This document shows positions 1-7,822 of a DNA stretch of 17,434 nucleotides, in pieces. Made by a program: the position numbers and the translations under genes. Within the stretch, counting starts at the first letter, position 1; each line of letters opens with the position of its first letter. Source of the stretch: JBPEWY01 sp052032225 (GTDB lineage Bacteria; Bacteroidota; Bacteroidia; Flavobacteriales; Flavobacteriaceae); assembly GCA_052032225.1 (NCBI GenBank), contig JBPEWY010000009.1:1-17434 (forward strand), given 5' to 3'. The notes beneath the pieces were generated by a model. That model was not told the DNA's origin and did not search any database. It saw only the letters and a program-made list of their open reading frames with translations.

Positions 1-2243
1 GATAGGTCTCCTGTTAAAATAACTCCATTTTCCATCTTGTAATCTACCCCTAAGCTGCTTCTCCATACTTGAGGCCACTTAAAATCTGGGTCTATTACTT
101 GGTAGAAGAAGAAATCTACACCTTGTACTTGGTTACCTAACCACACAAATGGGAACCTACCTGTAAATACTCCGGTACCACCACGCACTTGGAAAGTTTT
201 ATCATTTCTAACATCCCAGTTAAATCCTAATCTCGGAGATACTAAAATGCTATTAGAAGGCATTTGCTCTGAATCTAAGAAAGTTTCTTCTCCGGTTTCA
301 GGGTCATAGTACGTAATAGATGGAATGTATGTTCCGCTAGAGCCCCCTTTACGCTCTATGTTTTCACGAACCTTATCGGCTGTATCAAAGTATAAAGGCT
401 TATCAAAACGAATACCGTAGGTTAATTTAAAGTTCTCGGTAGCATTCCACTCATCTTGTAAATAGAACGCTAATTGTCCAACATTAGTTTCTGCTAATGC
501 CCAACCACCAGGATTTCCGGTTCCGTTAGCCTCTAAAGAGTTATGTGCTGCAATTGCATCATTAAAAATACCTTGGTAGAACGAAACTAAGTTTGCTTCG
601 TTTGCAGGATTTCTAAAGTCTGCAATAGTACCTGTAGGGAAGAATGTCCCTATAGCTCCGTAAGCACCTAAGTTAAACGAGTTATCAAACTCAAACTTCT
701 CAAACGATACACCAATAGTATAAGTATGGTCTCCTTTAAAGAAATTCAAGTTGTTTGTAAACTGAAATACTTTTTGATCTAATCTGTTATGAATAGAAAA
801 CGGCTCATGACCGGCAATAATATAGTTAGAGCTACCATTTTCATCTAAAATAGTGATAGCCGGTGCCGGTGTAGAAAGCGGATTTCTAAAATCATCAAAA
901 TGAGTATAACCAATTTGTAATTTATTGGTAGCCTCATCAGATAATGTTGAGTTTAATTCTATTTGAATTGAATTGATACGGTTGTTAATTTGGTATCCTG
1001 CATTTTCAAACTGAAGTGTTGCTTGGCTTGGACCTCTAAATCCAAGAGCTGTTGGGTGAGCAGGTTTTTCTTTTGATGCATCTAAGAAATTGTAAATAAT
1101 TGCTAAACGATTTTTATCGTTTATGTTCCAATCTAACTTAAAGATTCCTTTAGTAGACTCGGCATCGAAAGTAAATCCTGAATATCTTCCCGGATTATAA
1201 AAAATATCATTCCCTTGCGCATCTTGCCCAATTACAACTTGTCGTAAAATGTTATCAACTAACTGAAAATCTGATTCTAAAACACGAGATTCATTAATTG
1301 CACCAGAACCTGTGTTAGGAACAAAGTTGCTGCCTAGCTCTGTTAATTGATCTCTTTCAAAATTAGCAAAGAAGAATAATTTATTTTTAACAATTGGTCC
1401 GCCAACGCTAAAACCATATTGTTTTTGCTCTAAATCTGCTTTAAACACATCATCTCCTCTAACTTTTCCACCGGTCATATCTTCATTTCTAAAGAAACCG
1501 TAAGCAGTTGCATAAAACTCATTAGTACCACTTTTAGTAACTGCATTTACAGATGCCCCGGTGAAACCGGCTTGAGTTACATCGTATGGTGCTGTAGAAA
1601 CTTGAATTTGATCTATTGCGTCTAATGAGATTGGCTGAGCGTTGGTTTGCCCTCCTGGAGTTGGCGCATCTAAACCAAATGGGTTGTTAAAAATTGCACC
1701 ATCTAACGAGAAGTTGTTAAACTGATCGTTTCTACCTCCAAAAGAGTCTCCGCTTGCCGTTGGCTCTAATCTTGTAAAATCTTTTGCAGAACGAGAAATT
1801 GTTGGTAATCTGGTTAGCTCTCTTCTACCAACGCTTGTTTCTGCACCGGTACGATCACTACCAAAAGTACCTGTAACATCAGATGTTACAACAACTTCAT
1901 CTAACTGTTGGCTGTCTGGTACCATTTTGGCATCTACGTTATACGTTTGCCCTAAAGAAAGGTACACATCGTTAATTTCTTGGTCTTTGTAACCAATGTA
2001 AGAAATGGTAATTTTATAGGGCCCACCTACACGAAGGTTTAGTAAGTTAAATCTACCGTCTTCGTTAGCAGCTGTTCCGTAAGTTGTTCCGGTTGGGGTA
2101 TGAACAGCTATTACGTTTGCCCCAAATAGTGGTTGGTTTTGTTCGTCAAGCACTACTCCTCTAATGTTAGATGTAGTAACCTGAGAGAAAACTGTACCTG
2201 CAAAAAGTAGTAAGCAAATACTGAAAAATAATTGTTTTTTCAT
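1..2243 (-). CDS. TonB-dependent receptor, Oar-like (C-terminus cut by window edge)
   Basis: This is an outer-membrane receptor of the TonB-dependent family, which imports large substrates with energy from TonB-ExbBD. The reading frame is open from the ATG at 2243 to base 1, giving 747 codons of a protein whose family usually runs to about 1,000 residues. A signal peptide covers residues 1-20 (MKKQLFF...TVFSQ). A carboxypeptidase-regulatory-like beta-sandwich follows at about 26-105 (GVVLDEQNQPLFGANV, then the DGRF turn and ISYIGY). The plug domain starts near 115 (LDEVVVT) and includes GRNDQFNNFSLDG at about 170-182. The rest is barrel strands rich in aromatic residues. The layout matches the Oar group of Bacteroidota and myxobacteria rather than SusC, and no SusD partner is visible before the gene. 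The substrate cannot be told from the sequence. A -7-like box lies at 2280-2287. Confidence 0.93.
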   Translation of the reverse strand, partial: MKKQLFFSICLLLFAGTVFSQVTTSNIRGVVLDEQNQPLFGANVIAVHTPTGTTYGTAANEDGRFNLLNLRVGGPYKITISYIGYKDQEINDVYLSLGQTYNVDAKMVPDSQQLDEVVVTSDVTGTFGSDRTGAETSVGRRELTRLPTISRSAKDFTRLEPTASGDSFGGRNDQFNNFSLDGAIFNNPFGLDAPTPGGQTNAQPISLDAIDQIQVSTAPYDVTQAGFTGASVNAVTKSGTNEFYATAYGFFRNEDMTGGKVRGDDVFKADLEQKQYGFSVGGPIVKNKLFFFANFERDQLTELGSNFVPNTGSGAINESRVLESDFQLVDNILRQVVIGQDAQGNDIFYNPGRYSGFTFDAESTKGIFKLDWNINDKNRLAIIYNFLDASKEKPAHPTALGFRGPSQATLQFENAGYQINNRINSIQIELNSTLSDEATNKLQIGYTHFDDFRNPLSTPAPAITILDENGSSNYIIAGHEPFSIHNRLDQKVFQFTNNLNFFKGDHTYTIGVSFEKFEFDNSFNLGAYGAIGTFFPTGTIADFRNPANEANLVSFYQGIFNDAIAAHNSLEANGTGNPGGWALAETNVGQLAFYLQDEWNATENFKLTYGIRFDKPLYFDTADKVRENIERKGGSSGTYIPSITYYDPETGEETFLDSEQMPSNSILVSPRLGFNWDVRNDKTFQVRGGTGVFTGRFPFVWLGNQVQGVDFFFYQVIDPDFKWPQVWRSSLGVDYKMENGVILTGDL

Positions 2244-2279
2244 ACGTTGTTATGTTAGTTAGTAAACTGTTTTGCAAGG

Positions 2280-2287
2280 CAAAAATA
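2280..2287 (-). promoter_or_regulatory. Candidate -7 element for the TonB-dependent receptor gene
   Basis: Read on the minus strand this is TATTTTTG, an exact match to the Bacteroidota -7 consensus TAnnTTTG. It would start transcription near 2274 and leave a leader of about 30 nt. No TTG is seen at the expected -33 position, which falls inside the neighbouring terminator hairpin. The box directly follows the U-tract of that terminator, so the two elements are nearly fused. Confidence 0.45.
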
Positions 2288-2317
2288 TAAAAAAAAGGCT
2301 GCCATAGGGCAGCCTTT
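2287..2317 (-). terminator. Rho-independent terminator of the rpsF-rpsR-rplI operon
   Basis: AAAGGCTGCC (2294-2303) and GGCAGCCTTT (2308-2317) form a perfect 10-bp stem around the tetraloop ATAG. On the minus strand the stem is followed by an unbroken run of T. The element starts 25 bases after the rplI stop codon and ends just before the promoter of the next gene, so it insulates the ribosomal operon from the receptor gene. Confidence 0.92.
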
Positions 2318-2341
2318 GTATCAATTTAATAACAAAGTTAT

Positions 2342-2794
2342 TTACTTAGCTTCTTCTACAACCTCAAAAGGGAAGTCTATAACTACTTCTCTATGAAGGC
2401 GAATTTCTGCATTGTATTTTCCGGTTCTTTTAACTAAACCTCCGTTAATTTTAATAAACTTCTTGTCTATTTCGTGTCCTTCTTTAGCAATAGCTTCTGC
2501 TAAGTTAACATTAGAAACAGAACCAAATAGTTTATTACCTTCACCGGTTTTAGCAGCAATTTTAATTTCAAGCTTTTTAAGAGATTCTGCTAATTTTTGT
2601 GCATCTTCTACAAGCTTTTTCTCTTTGTATGCTTTTTGCTTAAGCATTTCGGCTAAATCTTTTTTTGCCGATGGAGTAGCCAATACTGCTAAGCCTTGAG
2701 GTATTAAATAGTTTCTTCCGTAACCGTTTTTTACTGTAACTATATCGTCTTTAAAACCTAAGTTTTCAACGTCTGCTTTTAAAATTAGTTCCAT
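2342..2794 (-). CDS. rplI: 50S ribosomal protein L9 (bL9)
   Basis: L9 binds domain V of 23S rRNA at the base of the L1 stalk and helps keep the reading frame. The 150 residues are the normal length. The N-terminal rRNA-binding domain (about 1-50) shows the family pattern: MELILKADVENLGFKDD, then the glycine-rich GYGRNYLIPQGLA at about 24-36. A long charged connecting helix follows (about 45-77), then the C-terminal domain with KLFGSV at about 88-93. It is the last gene of the operon; 14 bases separate its start from the rpsR stop, and a strong terminator follows. Confidence 0.98.
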   Translation of the reverse strand: MELILKADVENLGFKDDIVTVKNGYGRNYLIPQGLAVLATPSAKKDLAEMLKQKAYKEKKLVEDAQKLAESLKKLEIKIAAKTGEGNKLFGSVSNVNLAEAIAKEGHEIDKKFIKINGGLVKRTGKYNAEIRLHREVVIDFPFEVVEEAK

Positions 2795-2808
2795 AATACC
2801 TTAAGTGT

Positions 2809-3108
2809 TTATTTTAATAAATCTCCAACGTATGGCATCAAAGCTAAATGACGCGCTCTCTTAATAGCAGTAGCTACTTTTCTTTGATACTTTAATGAAG
2901 TACCTGTTAATCTTCTTGGTAAAATCTTACCTTGCTCATTAACAAACTTCATTAAAAAGTCTGGATCTTTATAATCTATGTATTTAATACCTGCTCTTTT
3001 AAAACGGCAGTATTTTTTTGCTTTAGTAGTCTCAATATTTAAAGGCGTTAAATATCTGATTTCTCCGTCCTTTTTGCCTTTTGCTTGTTGCTCTATTGTT
3101 GTTGACAT
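2809..3108 (-). CDS. rpsR: 30S ribosomal protein S18 (bS18)
   Basis: S18 binds the 30S platform as a heterodimer with S6. The 99 residues include the core motif KKYCRFKRAGIKYIDYKD (about 32-49) and the basic helix LTGTSLKYQRKVATAIKRARHLALMPY (about 68-94), both diagnostic. The N-terminal extension of about 20 polar residues is longer than in E. coli S18. The start lies three bases after the rpsF stop, so the genes are probably translationally coupled. In the Flavobacterium johnsoniae ribosome, bS18 with bS6 and bS21 sequesters the 3' tail of 16S rRNA (established knowledge), which fits the scarcity of Shine-Dalgarno sequences here. Confidence 0.98.
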   Translation of the reverse strand: MSTTIEQQAKGKKDGEIRYLTPLNIETTKAKKYCRFKRAGIKYIDYKDPDFLMKFVNEQGKILPRRLTGTSLKYQRKVATAIKRARHLALMPYVGDLLK

Positions 3109-3111
3109 AGG

Positions 3112-3450
3112 TTACGCTTTTTTGTTTAGTTTTTCTCTTCTTTTCTCTGCCCAAGCAATAGCATGCTTGTCTAACTTAACAGTTAAGTAACGCATAACGC
3201 GCTCGTCTCTTCTGAATTCTAACTCAAGTGGGTCAATAGCTTCTCCCGGAGCTTTAAATTCAAATAAGTGATAAAAACCACTTTTCTTGTGCTGGATTGG
3301 GTATGCTAACTTTCTTAGCCCCCAGTTTTCTTTAGATACAATCTCCGCACCTTTAGAACGTAAGAAATCTTCAAACTTCTTAACTGTCTCCTCTATCTGA
3401 CTCTCAGATAGAACGGGATTTAAAATGAAAACAGTTTCGTAATGATTCAT
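3112..3450 (-). CDS. rpsF: 30S ribosomal protein S6 (bS6)
   Basis: S6 is the S18 partner on the 30S platform. The 112 residues begin with the family signature MNHYETVFILNPVLSE and carry KENWGLRKLAYPIQHKKSGFYHLFEF (about 41-66) and RRDERVMRYLTVKLDKHA (about 80-97). It is the first gene of rpsF-rpsR-rplI. Unlike the E. coli operon, no priB or ssb gene lies between rpsF and rpsR. Bases 3482-3511 hold a good Bacteroidota promoter that would give a leader of only about 25 nt. Confidence 0.98.
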   Translation of the reverse strand: MNHYETVFILNPVLSESQIEETVKKFEDFLRSKGAEIVSKENWGLRKLAYPIQHKKSGFYHLFEFKAPGEAIDPLELEFRRDERVMRYLTVKLDKHAIAWAEKRREKLNKKA

Positions 3451-3481
3451 AATATTAATTTATTTGTTAAATTTAAGGGTG

Positions 3482-3511
3482 CAAAAATAAGAATAATAAA
3501 AATATTAGCAA
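3482..3511 (-). promoter_or_regulatory. Promoter of the rpsF-rpsR-rplI operon
   Basis: On the minus strand a TTG (3509-3511) lies 19 bases before TATTTTTG (3482-3489). This is the Bacteroidota primary sigma factor layout with the usual spacing. Transcription would start near 3475, about 25 nt before the rpsF ATG. It is the most complete promoter in the window. Confidence 0.75.
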
Positions 3512-3570
3512 ACCATATACTTTTTATTTTTAAGAAACGTTATGATAAAAACCCAAATGAAACAAAATTT

Positions 3571-3640
3571 TTGGTTGACCTACATTAAATGATTGTTGAC
3601 AACATTTTATGGATTGTTCACATCTTTAATGACCGTTGAA
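3571..3640 (+). promoter_or_regulatory. Four phased direct repeats, candidate LytTR operator
   Basis: Four copies of a short motif centred on GTTnA follow each other on one face of the helix: TTGGTTGAC (3571-3579), ATTGTTGAC (3592-3600), ATTGTTCAC (3613-3621) and ACCGTTGAA (3632-3640). Their GTT cores start at 3574, 3595, 3616 and 3635, so the spacings are 21, 21 and 19 bases. LytTR domains bind pairs of direct repeats of the type [TA][AC][CA]GTTN[AG][TG] about two helical turns apart; the fourth copy matches that pattern at 8 of 9 positions. The array ends five bases before the -7 box of the LytTR-type regulator gene that follows. An autoregulatory operator is the simplest reading, but it is inferred. 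Confidence 0.6.
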
Positions 3641-3644
3641 CGGA

Positions 3645-3652
3645 TATTTTTG
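3645..3652 (+). promoter_or_regulatory. Candidate -7 element of the LytTR response regulator gene
   Basis: TATTTTTG is an exact match to the TAnnTTTG consensus and would start transcription near 3659, leaving a leader of about 34 nt. No TTG sits 17-22 bases upstream; the last two copies of the phased repeats occupy that place. This is what one would expect of a promoter that needs an activator bound next to RNA polymerase. Confidence 0.45.
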
Positions 3653-3692
3653 TTAAATTGCCGATGAAAACCTACAAACTTACCTTTTTGTT

Positions 3693-4385
3693 ATGAAATT
3701 AAAGTGCATAATTGTTGACGACTCTACTATCCAGAGAATGGCTGTGGCAAAACTTGTAAACAACCATCCCTCACTTACATTGGTTGCCGACTACAGCAAC
3801 GCTATTGAAGCTAAAAGCGGATTAAAAAACAACGCTGTTGACCTGATTTTTTTAGATATAGAAATGCCCATAGTTAACGGGTTTGATTTATTAGAGTCTT
3901 TAGAGAGCCCTCCTCAAGTAATACTAGTAACCGGTAAAGCAGATTATGCTTTAAAGGCTTTTGATTACGACGTTACAGATTATTTACATAAACCTTTCAC
4001 CCAAGAACGTTTTGATGCCTCTGTTAGAAGAGCCATTGCTCACTATGAGCAGGCAAACAAGGTACAGGAAGACGACGACCATATTTTTGTAAAAAGCAAT
4101 CTTAAAAAGCGTAAAGTAATTTTAAACGAAATTAAGTGGATTGAAGCTCTTGGAGATTACATAAAGCTAGTTACTAACGATGCTAATATTGTAATCTTAT
4201 CTACTATGAAAGCTTTCGAAAAGCAATTACCTGCTGATCGTTTTTTACGAATTCACAAATCGTATATTGTTAATCTAGATAAGATTGAAAAATTTAACAG
4301 TAAGAATGTAGAGGTGCAAGGAAAACAAATTCCGTTAAGCCGAAACAAGAAAACTGAACTTGCTCAAGCACTTAACAACATTTAA
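3693..4385 (+). CDS. LytTR-family two-component response regulator
   Basis: This 230-residue transcription factor has the normal length and order of the LytR/AgrA class. The receiver domain (about 1-125) has the acidic pair D9-D10, the phosphate acceptor D55 (FLDIEMP), T80 and the conserved K100 (LHKPF). The DNA-binding LytTR domain (about 138-228) has the typical WIEALGDYIKL and FLRIHKSYIVNLDKI segments. No histidine kinase gene lies next to it, so it is an orphan here; in Bacteroidota the partner is often a 7TM or LytS-type kinase elsewhere. The upstream region holds four phased GTT-containing repeats that look like its own binding sites. The gene converges with priA with eight bases between the stop codons. 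Its regulon cannot be inferred. Confidence 0.93.
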   Translation: MKLKCIIVDDSTIQRMAVAKLVNNHPSLTLVADYSNAIEAKSGLKNNAVDLIFLDIEMPIVNGFDLLESLESPPQVILVTGKADYALKAFDYDVTDYLHKPFTQERFDASVRRAIAHYEQANKVQEDDDHIFVKSNLKKRKVILNEIKWIEALGDYIKLVTNDANIVILSTMKAFEKQLPADRFLRIHKSYIVNLDKIEKFNSKNVEVQGKQIPLSRNKKTELAQALNNI

Positions 4386-4393
4386 TTTATACT

Positions 4394-6850
4394 TTAAAAA
4401 TAATCTACGTGATATACCACTCTTATACTTTTAAAGTGGGCTATTGCGTTAAAACTTTTATGCACTCTTAGCACAGCTGTCTTACACTGTGCTATATTTT
4501 TATTTTTTGGTAATTTTAATAATGTGTTTTTTAAATAGAAATTTCTAATCCTCCCAACAGGAGGTGCCTCGGGCCCCAAAACCGCATCACCAAAAACTTG
4601 GCGTAACGATTTAGTAAACCAAGCAGCACCTTCGTTTAACCTATTAAAATCTTTAGCTTTAAACGTAATTTTAATGATACGATGTATGGGTGGATATTTA
4701 AACTGTATCCTATCATTAATTTGGTCTGTGTACATCCCAAAATAATCTGAAGTAGTTACTTGCTGTAATATTTGATGATATGGGTTGTATGTTTGAATAA
4801 TTACCTTACCTCTTTTTTGGGTTCTCCCTGCCCTACCCGCAACTTGCACCAGCATCTGAAATGTTCTCTCATGCGCCCTGAAATCTGGAAAATGCAGCAA
4901 ATTATCAGCATTTAAAACACCTACCAATTGCACTTTTCTAAAATCTAACCCTTTAGATAGCATTTGTGTGCCCACTAAAATATCTATCTCTTGCTGCTGG
5001 AAAGCAGTTAATATTTTCTCGTAACCGTGTTTTCCTCTGGTAGTATCTAAATCCATTCTGGCAACTTCGTACCCCGGAAAAAGCTTTTTACATTCTTGCT
5101 CTATTTGTTCTGTTCCAAACCCTTTTGTATTTAACGTATTACTACTGCATGCCCAACATTGTTGTGGTACAGCTGTAAAATAACCACAATAATGACAGCG
5201 CAATTGGTTTCTGTATTGATGATAGGTTAAACTAACATCGCAATTTGTGCATTGAGGCACATGTCCGCAAGTTGTGCACTCTATAATTGGAGCATACCCA
5301 CGTCTGTTTTGAAAAAGTATAACTTGCTCTCCTTCTTGTAACGTTTGATTAATTTCTTCTAGTAATCTATCTGAAAAATGACCTTTTACTTGTTTTCTTC
5401 TGGTTTTATCTTTTAAATCTACCAACTCAATATCGGGTTCAAGCACATTGCCATATCTTCTGTTTAGCTCTACCAGTGCATACTTATTGTTTTTGGCATT
5501 GTAATAACTTTCTATTGCCGGCGTGGCAGAACCCAACAATACGTTACATTTATTTTGAAGCGTTGCCAAAACTATTGCAGCATCTCTGGCATGATAACGC
5601 GGTGCTGGATCATGCTGTCTGTATGATGGCTCGTGCTCTTCATCAACTATTATTAATCCTAAATTAGAAAAGGGTAAAAACAGTGCCGATCTGGCACCTA
5701 AAATAATTTGTGCTTTGTCTTTATTTTGCAATACATTATTCCAGACCTCTACTCTTTCGTTTTGAGAATATTTAGAATGAAAAACACTTATACTACCCGA
5801 AAAATATTGCTGTAATCTGTTTATAAGCTGTGTTGTTAAAGCAATCTCCGGTACTAAATACAACACTTGCTTTTGCTGTTTTAATTGCTCTTCTATTAGT
5901 TTTACATAGATTTCTGTTTTCCCGGAAGATGTAATGCCGTGCAATAAAACAACACGCTCTTGTTTAAAATTTTGTTGTATGGAGTTTAAGGCTTCTTGCT
6001 GAAAATTGTTTAGTGATTTTGAGGGTAACGTTCCAGATGATTGCTCACCAATTCTATCTGTTTTAACCTCATAAACTTCAATTACTTGTTTTTGAACTAA
6101 TGCGTTGGTAATAGCAGCAGAGAAGTTTCCGGAGTGTTGTAATTCTTTTAATTTAATTGGCTTCTTTGTTTTTGCGTTTAGCATAAAGAGCTGCATTACC
6201 ATCTCTTTTTGTTTAGGAGCCCTGCTTAAATCATCTAATAAGGCATGTAATAAAGTTTCGTCAGAATATTTATCGTGAAGCTTTACGTATTTAACAAGCT
6301 TAGGTTTATACTGTTCTACTACATTTTCTTTGAGCTTTATAACACCCTTAGCAAAAAGTTTGTTTATTACCGGAAGTACCGTTTTTTTATCTAATATATC
6401 CTGAACCTCATCTATCTTTAAAACCGATTGTTTTTTTAGCGCCTCTACAAGTAAAAATTCATCGTCTTGCAGTAAGGATTCATCAATTTCAGCCTGATTA
6501 TTTTTTTCTATTAATGTTTCACTTTCTAACAAAAACGGGGTTGGAATGGCAGTTCTAAAAACCTCCCCTAATGTGCACATGTAATAATCTGCAATCCATT
6601 TCCAGTGTTGTAACTGAAAGTTATTTACAATTGGCTGCTTATCTAAAATTTCATGAATTTCTTTTGCCTCATAATGTATTGGGGCATTCGTGTGAATAGT
6701 AATTACAAGCGCCGTATAAATTTTACGCTTCCCAAACGGAACGGCAATACGCATTCCGGGTTTTAAAAAATTGGCTTCTGCCTCTGTAATTTTATACGTA
6801 AAGTGCTGTTGTAAAGGGATTGGAAGAATTACATCTACATAATGCTGCAT
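4394..6850 (-). CDS. priA: Primosomal protein N', replication restart helicase PriA
   Basis: PriA recognises stalled or repaired forks and reloads the replicative helicase independently of DnaA. The 818 residues are slightly longer than E. coli PriA (732). The 3'-end-binding domain (about 1-100) starts with YVDVILPIPL. The helicase core has Walker A GITSSGKT (305-312), Walker B DEEH (403-406), GSATP (440-444), GTQMLSKG (627-634) and the motif VI arginines QVAGRAGR (669-676). Between the helicase lobes is a complete zinc-binding insert with eight cysteines (525, 528, 534, 537, 552, 555, 565, 568). The C-terminal domain runs from about 700. The gene lies 40 bases after the yihY-like gene and may be read from nadC. 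TACCTTTG (6855-6862, minus) just before the ATG resembles a -7 element. Confidence 0.97.
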   Translation of the reverse strand: MQHYVDVILPIPLQQHFTYKITEAEANFLKPGMRIAVPFGKRKIYTALVITIHTNAPIHYEAKEIHEILDKQPIVNNFQLQHWKWIADYYMCTLGEVFRTAIPTPFLLESETLIEKNNQAEIDESLLQDDEFLLVEALKKQSVLKIDEVQDILDKKTVLPVINKLFAKGVIKLKENVVEQYKPKLVKYVKLHDKYSDETLLHALLDDLSRAPKQKEMVMQLFMLNAKTKKPIKLKELQHSGNFSAAITNALVQKQVIEVYEVKTDRIGEQSSGTLPSKSLNNFQQEALNSIQQNFKQERVVLLHGITSSGKTEIYVKLIEEQLKQQKQVLYLVPEIALTTQLINRLQQYFSGSISVFHSKYSQNERVEVWNNVLQNKDKAQIILGARSALFLPFSNLGLIIVDEEHEPSYRQHDPAPRYHARDAAIVLATLQNKCNVLLGSATPAIESYYNAKNNKYALVELNRRYGNVLEPDIELVDLKDKTRRKQVKGHFSDRLLEEINQTLQEGEQVILFQNRRGYAPIIECTTCGHVPQCTNCDVSLTYHQYRNQLRCHYCGYFTAVPQQCWACSSNTLNTKGFGTEQIEQECKKLFPGYEVARMDLDTTRGKHGYEKILTAFQQQEIDILVGTQMLSKGLDFRKVQLVGVLNADNLLHFPDFRAHERTFQMLVQVAGRAGRTQKRGKVIIQTYNPYHQILQQVTTSDYFGMYTDQINDRIQFKYPPIHRIIKITFKAKDFNRLNEGAAWFTKSLRQVFGDAVLGPEAPPVGRIRNFYLKNTLLKLPKNKNIAQCKTAVLRVHKSFNAIAHFKSIRVVYHVDYF

Positions 6851-6890
6851 ACTCCAAAGGTAAGGTTCTGTTTATGAACTTAAAAGTTTT

Positions 6891-7820
6891 TTAAAATCGT
6901 TTTCGCAATCTATTCATACTGGCATTTAATTCAAATCCTAACAATAAAATATTTGAGTTTAACCAGATGTAAACCATTAAAATTAAAAGTGCTCCGATAG
7001 AGCCATAAAGCTCATTATACTTGGCAAAATTATCTACATAAATACCAAATAAATACGTAGTTAAAACTATTAAAATTGTGGTTAAAGCCGCTCCCAACGA
7101 GAAAAACCTAACTCTGCCGTCTGATGTGCCAAAAAAGTATAAAATGGCGGTAGAGAGGTAAATTATAAGTACAAAAAACAGTAATCTCCCAATTTGAACG
7201 CCTAAATCGTCTCCTTTAACCACATCTACTTCGTTTGTTAATTCGCTTACGTATTGCGCTATATAAACTTCATAATACGTAAACCCGGCTACTAAAATGA
7301 GCATTAAGAATGCTAAAAGCAGTGCTACTCCCATGGCATACAGATACTGCTTTATCATAGAACGTGTAATCTCTACATGATACGAATACTCAAAACCTCC
7401 AAAAATTGCATTTATACCATTAGCCATTAAAAAAATTGATAAGATAAAAACCGAAGAGAGTAAACCTCCCCTTCTGTTTTTTACAATATCTTCTAAAATT
7501 TGCCCGAAAAAGTCGGCCGTTGTTGGCGGTAAAAGTCCTTCTATAAACTTTAAAAAATCGGTTTGAAAGCCGTCTATTGGGATATAAGGAATTAAATTAA
7601 GTACAAACAATAAAAAAGGGAAAATAGCCATAAAAAAGCTAAACGATATGGCACTGGCTCTAGAAGACAACGCTCCTTTAGCTATACCAATAACATACAT
7701 CTCTACTAAATCGTATAGTGAAAGGCCTTCAAAAGCAGCAGGTTTTATTTTTTTTAAAACCTGAATGAGTTGTTTTATAACAGGTATTTTTTGCAGTTTT
7801 TCTTCTACTTCTTTGGTCAT
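6891..7820 (-). CDS. YihY/virulence factor BrkB family membrane protein
   Basis: This 309-residue inner-membrane protein belongs to the YihY/BrkB family (once wrongly called ribonuclease BN), whose transport or envelope role is not settled. About six hydrophobic segments are visible: about 57-80, 119-142, 160-185, 212-230, 238-260 and 272-297. The family pattern ALSSRASAISFSFFMAIFP (about 50-68) and the polar stretch VDNFAKYNELYGSIGALLILMVYIW (about 262-286) are both present. Its ATG follows the nadC stop with two bases between, so the genes are coupled. Co-transcription with nadC looks like gene order and does not by itself imply a role in NAD metabolism. Confidence 0.92.
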   Translation of the reverse strand: MTKEVEEKLQKIPVIKQLIQVLKKIKPAAFEGLSLYDLVEMYVIGIAKGALSSRASAISFSFFMAIFPFLLFVLNLIPYIPIDGFQTDFLKFIEGLLPPTTADFFGQILEDIVKNRRGGLLSSVFILSIFLMANGINAIFGGFEYSYHVEITRSMIKQYLYAMGVALLLAFLMLILVAGFTYYEVYIAQYVSELTNEVDVVKGDDLGVQIGRLLFFVLIIYLSTAILYFFGTSDGRVRFFSLGAALTTILIVLTTYLFGIYVDNFAKYNELYGSIGALLILMVYIWLNSNILLLGFELNASMNRLRKRF

Positions 7821-7822
7821 GC

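Noticed and set aside
1..2243. SusCD-type polysaccharide utilisation locus
   Set aside because: The receptor resembles Oar rather than SusC, and no SusD-like gene, glycoside hydrolase or sugar-type regulator is in the window, though the downstream side is cut off.
2412..2699. Open frame opposite rplI, and similar open frames opposite rpsR, priA, the SRPBCC gene and trmH
   Set aside because: They lie wholly inside well-identified genes on the other strand, have no recognisable family pattern and follow from the codon bias of the true genes.
3451..3475. S6:S18-binding RNA motif in the rpsF leader
   Set aside because: Many bacteria autoregulate rpsF through a leader stem with a bulged CCG. The predicted leader here is about 25 nt, A/T-rich, with no CCG or stem.
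4391..4437. Inverted repeat ACTTTAAAA/TTTTAAAGT at the convergent lytTR/priA ends, as a possible terminator
   Set aside because: The arms are perfect (9 bp) but nearly all A/T, the loop is 29 bases and much of it is priA coding sequence, so a working terminator is unlikely without evidence.
5927..5950. Unusual PriA Walker A sequence (GITSSGKT in place of GVTGSGKT)
   Set aside because: The essential GKT and flanking residues are intact, all other helicase and zinc motifs are present, and as far as I recall Ser at this position is common in Bacteroidota PriA.
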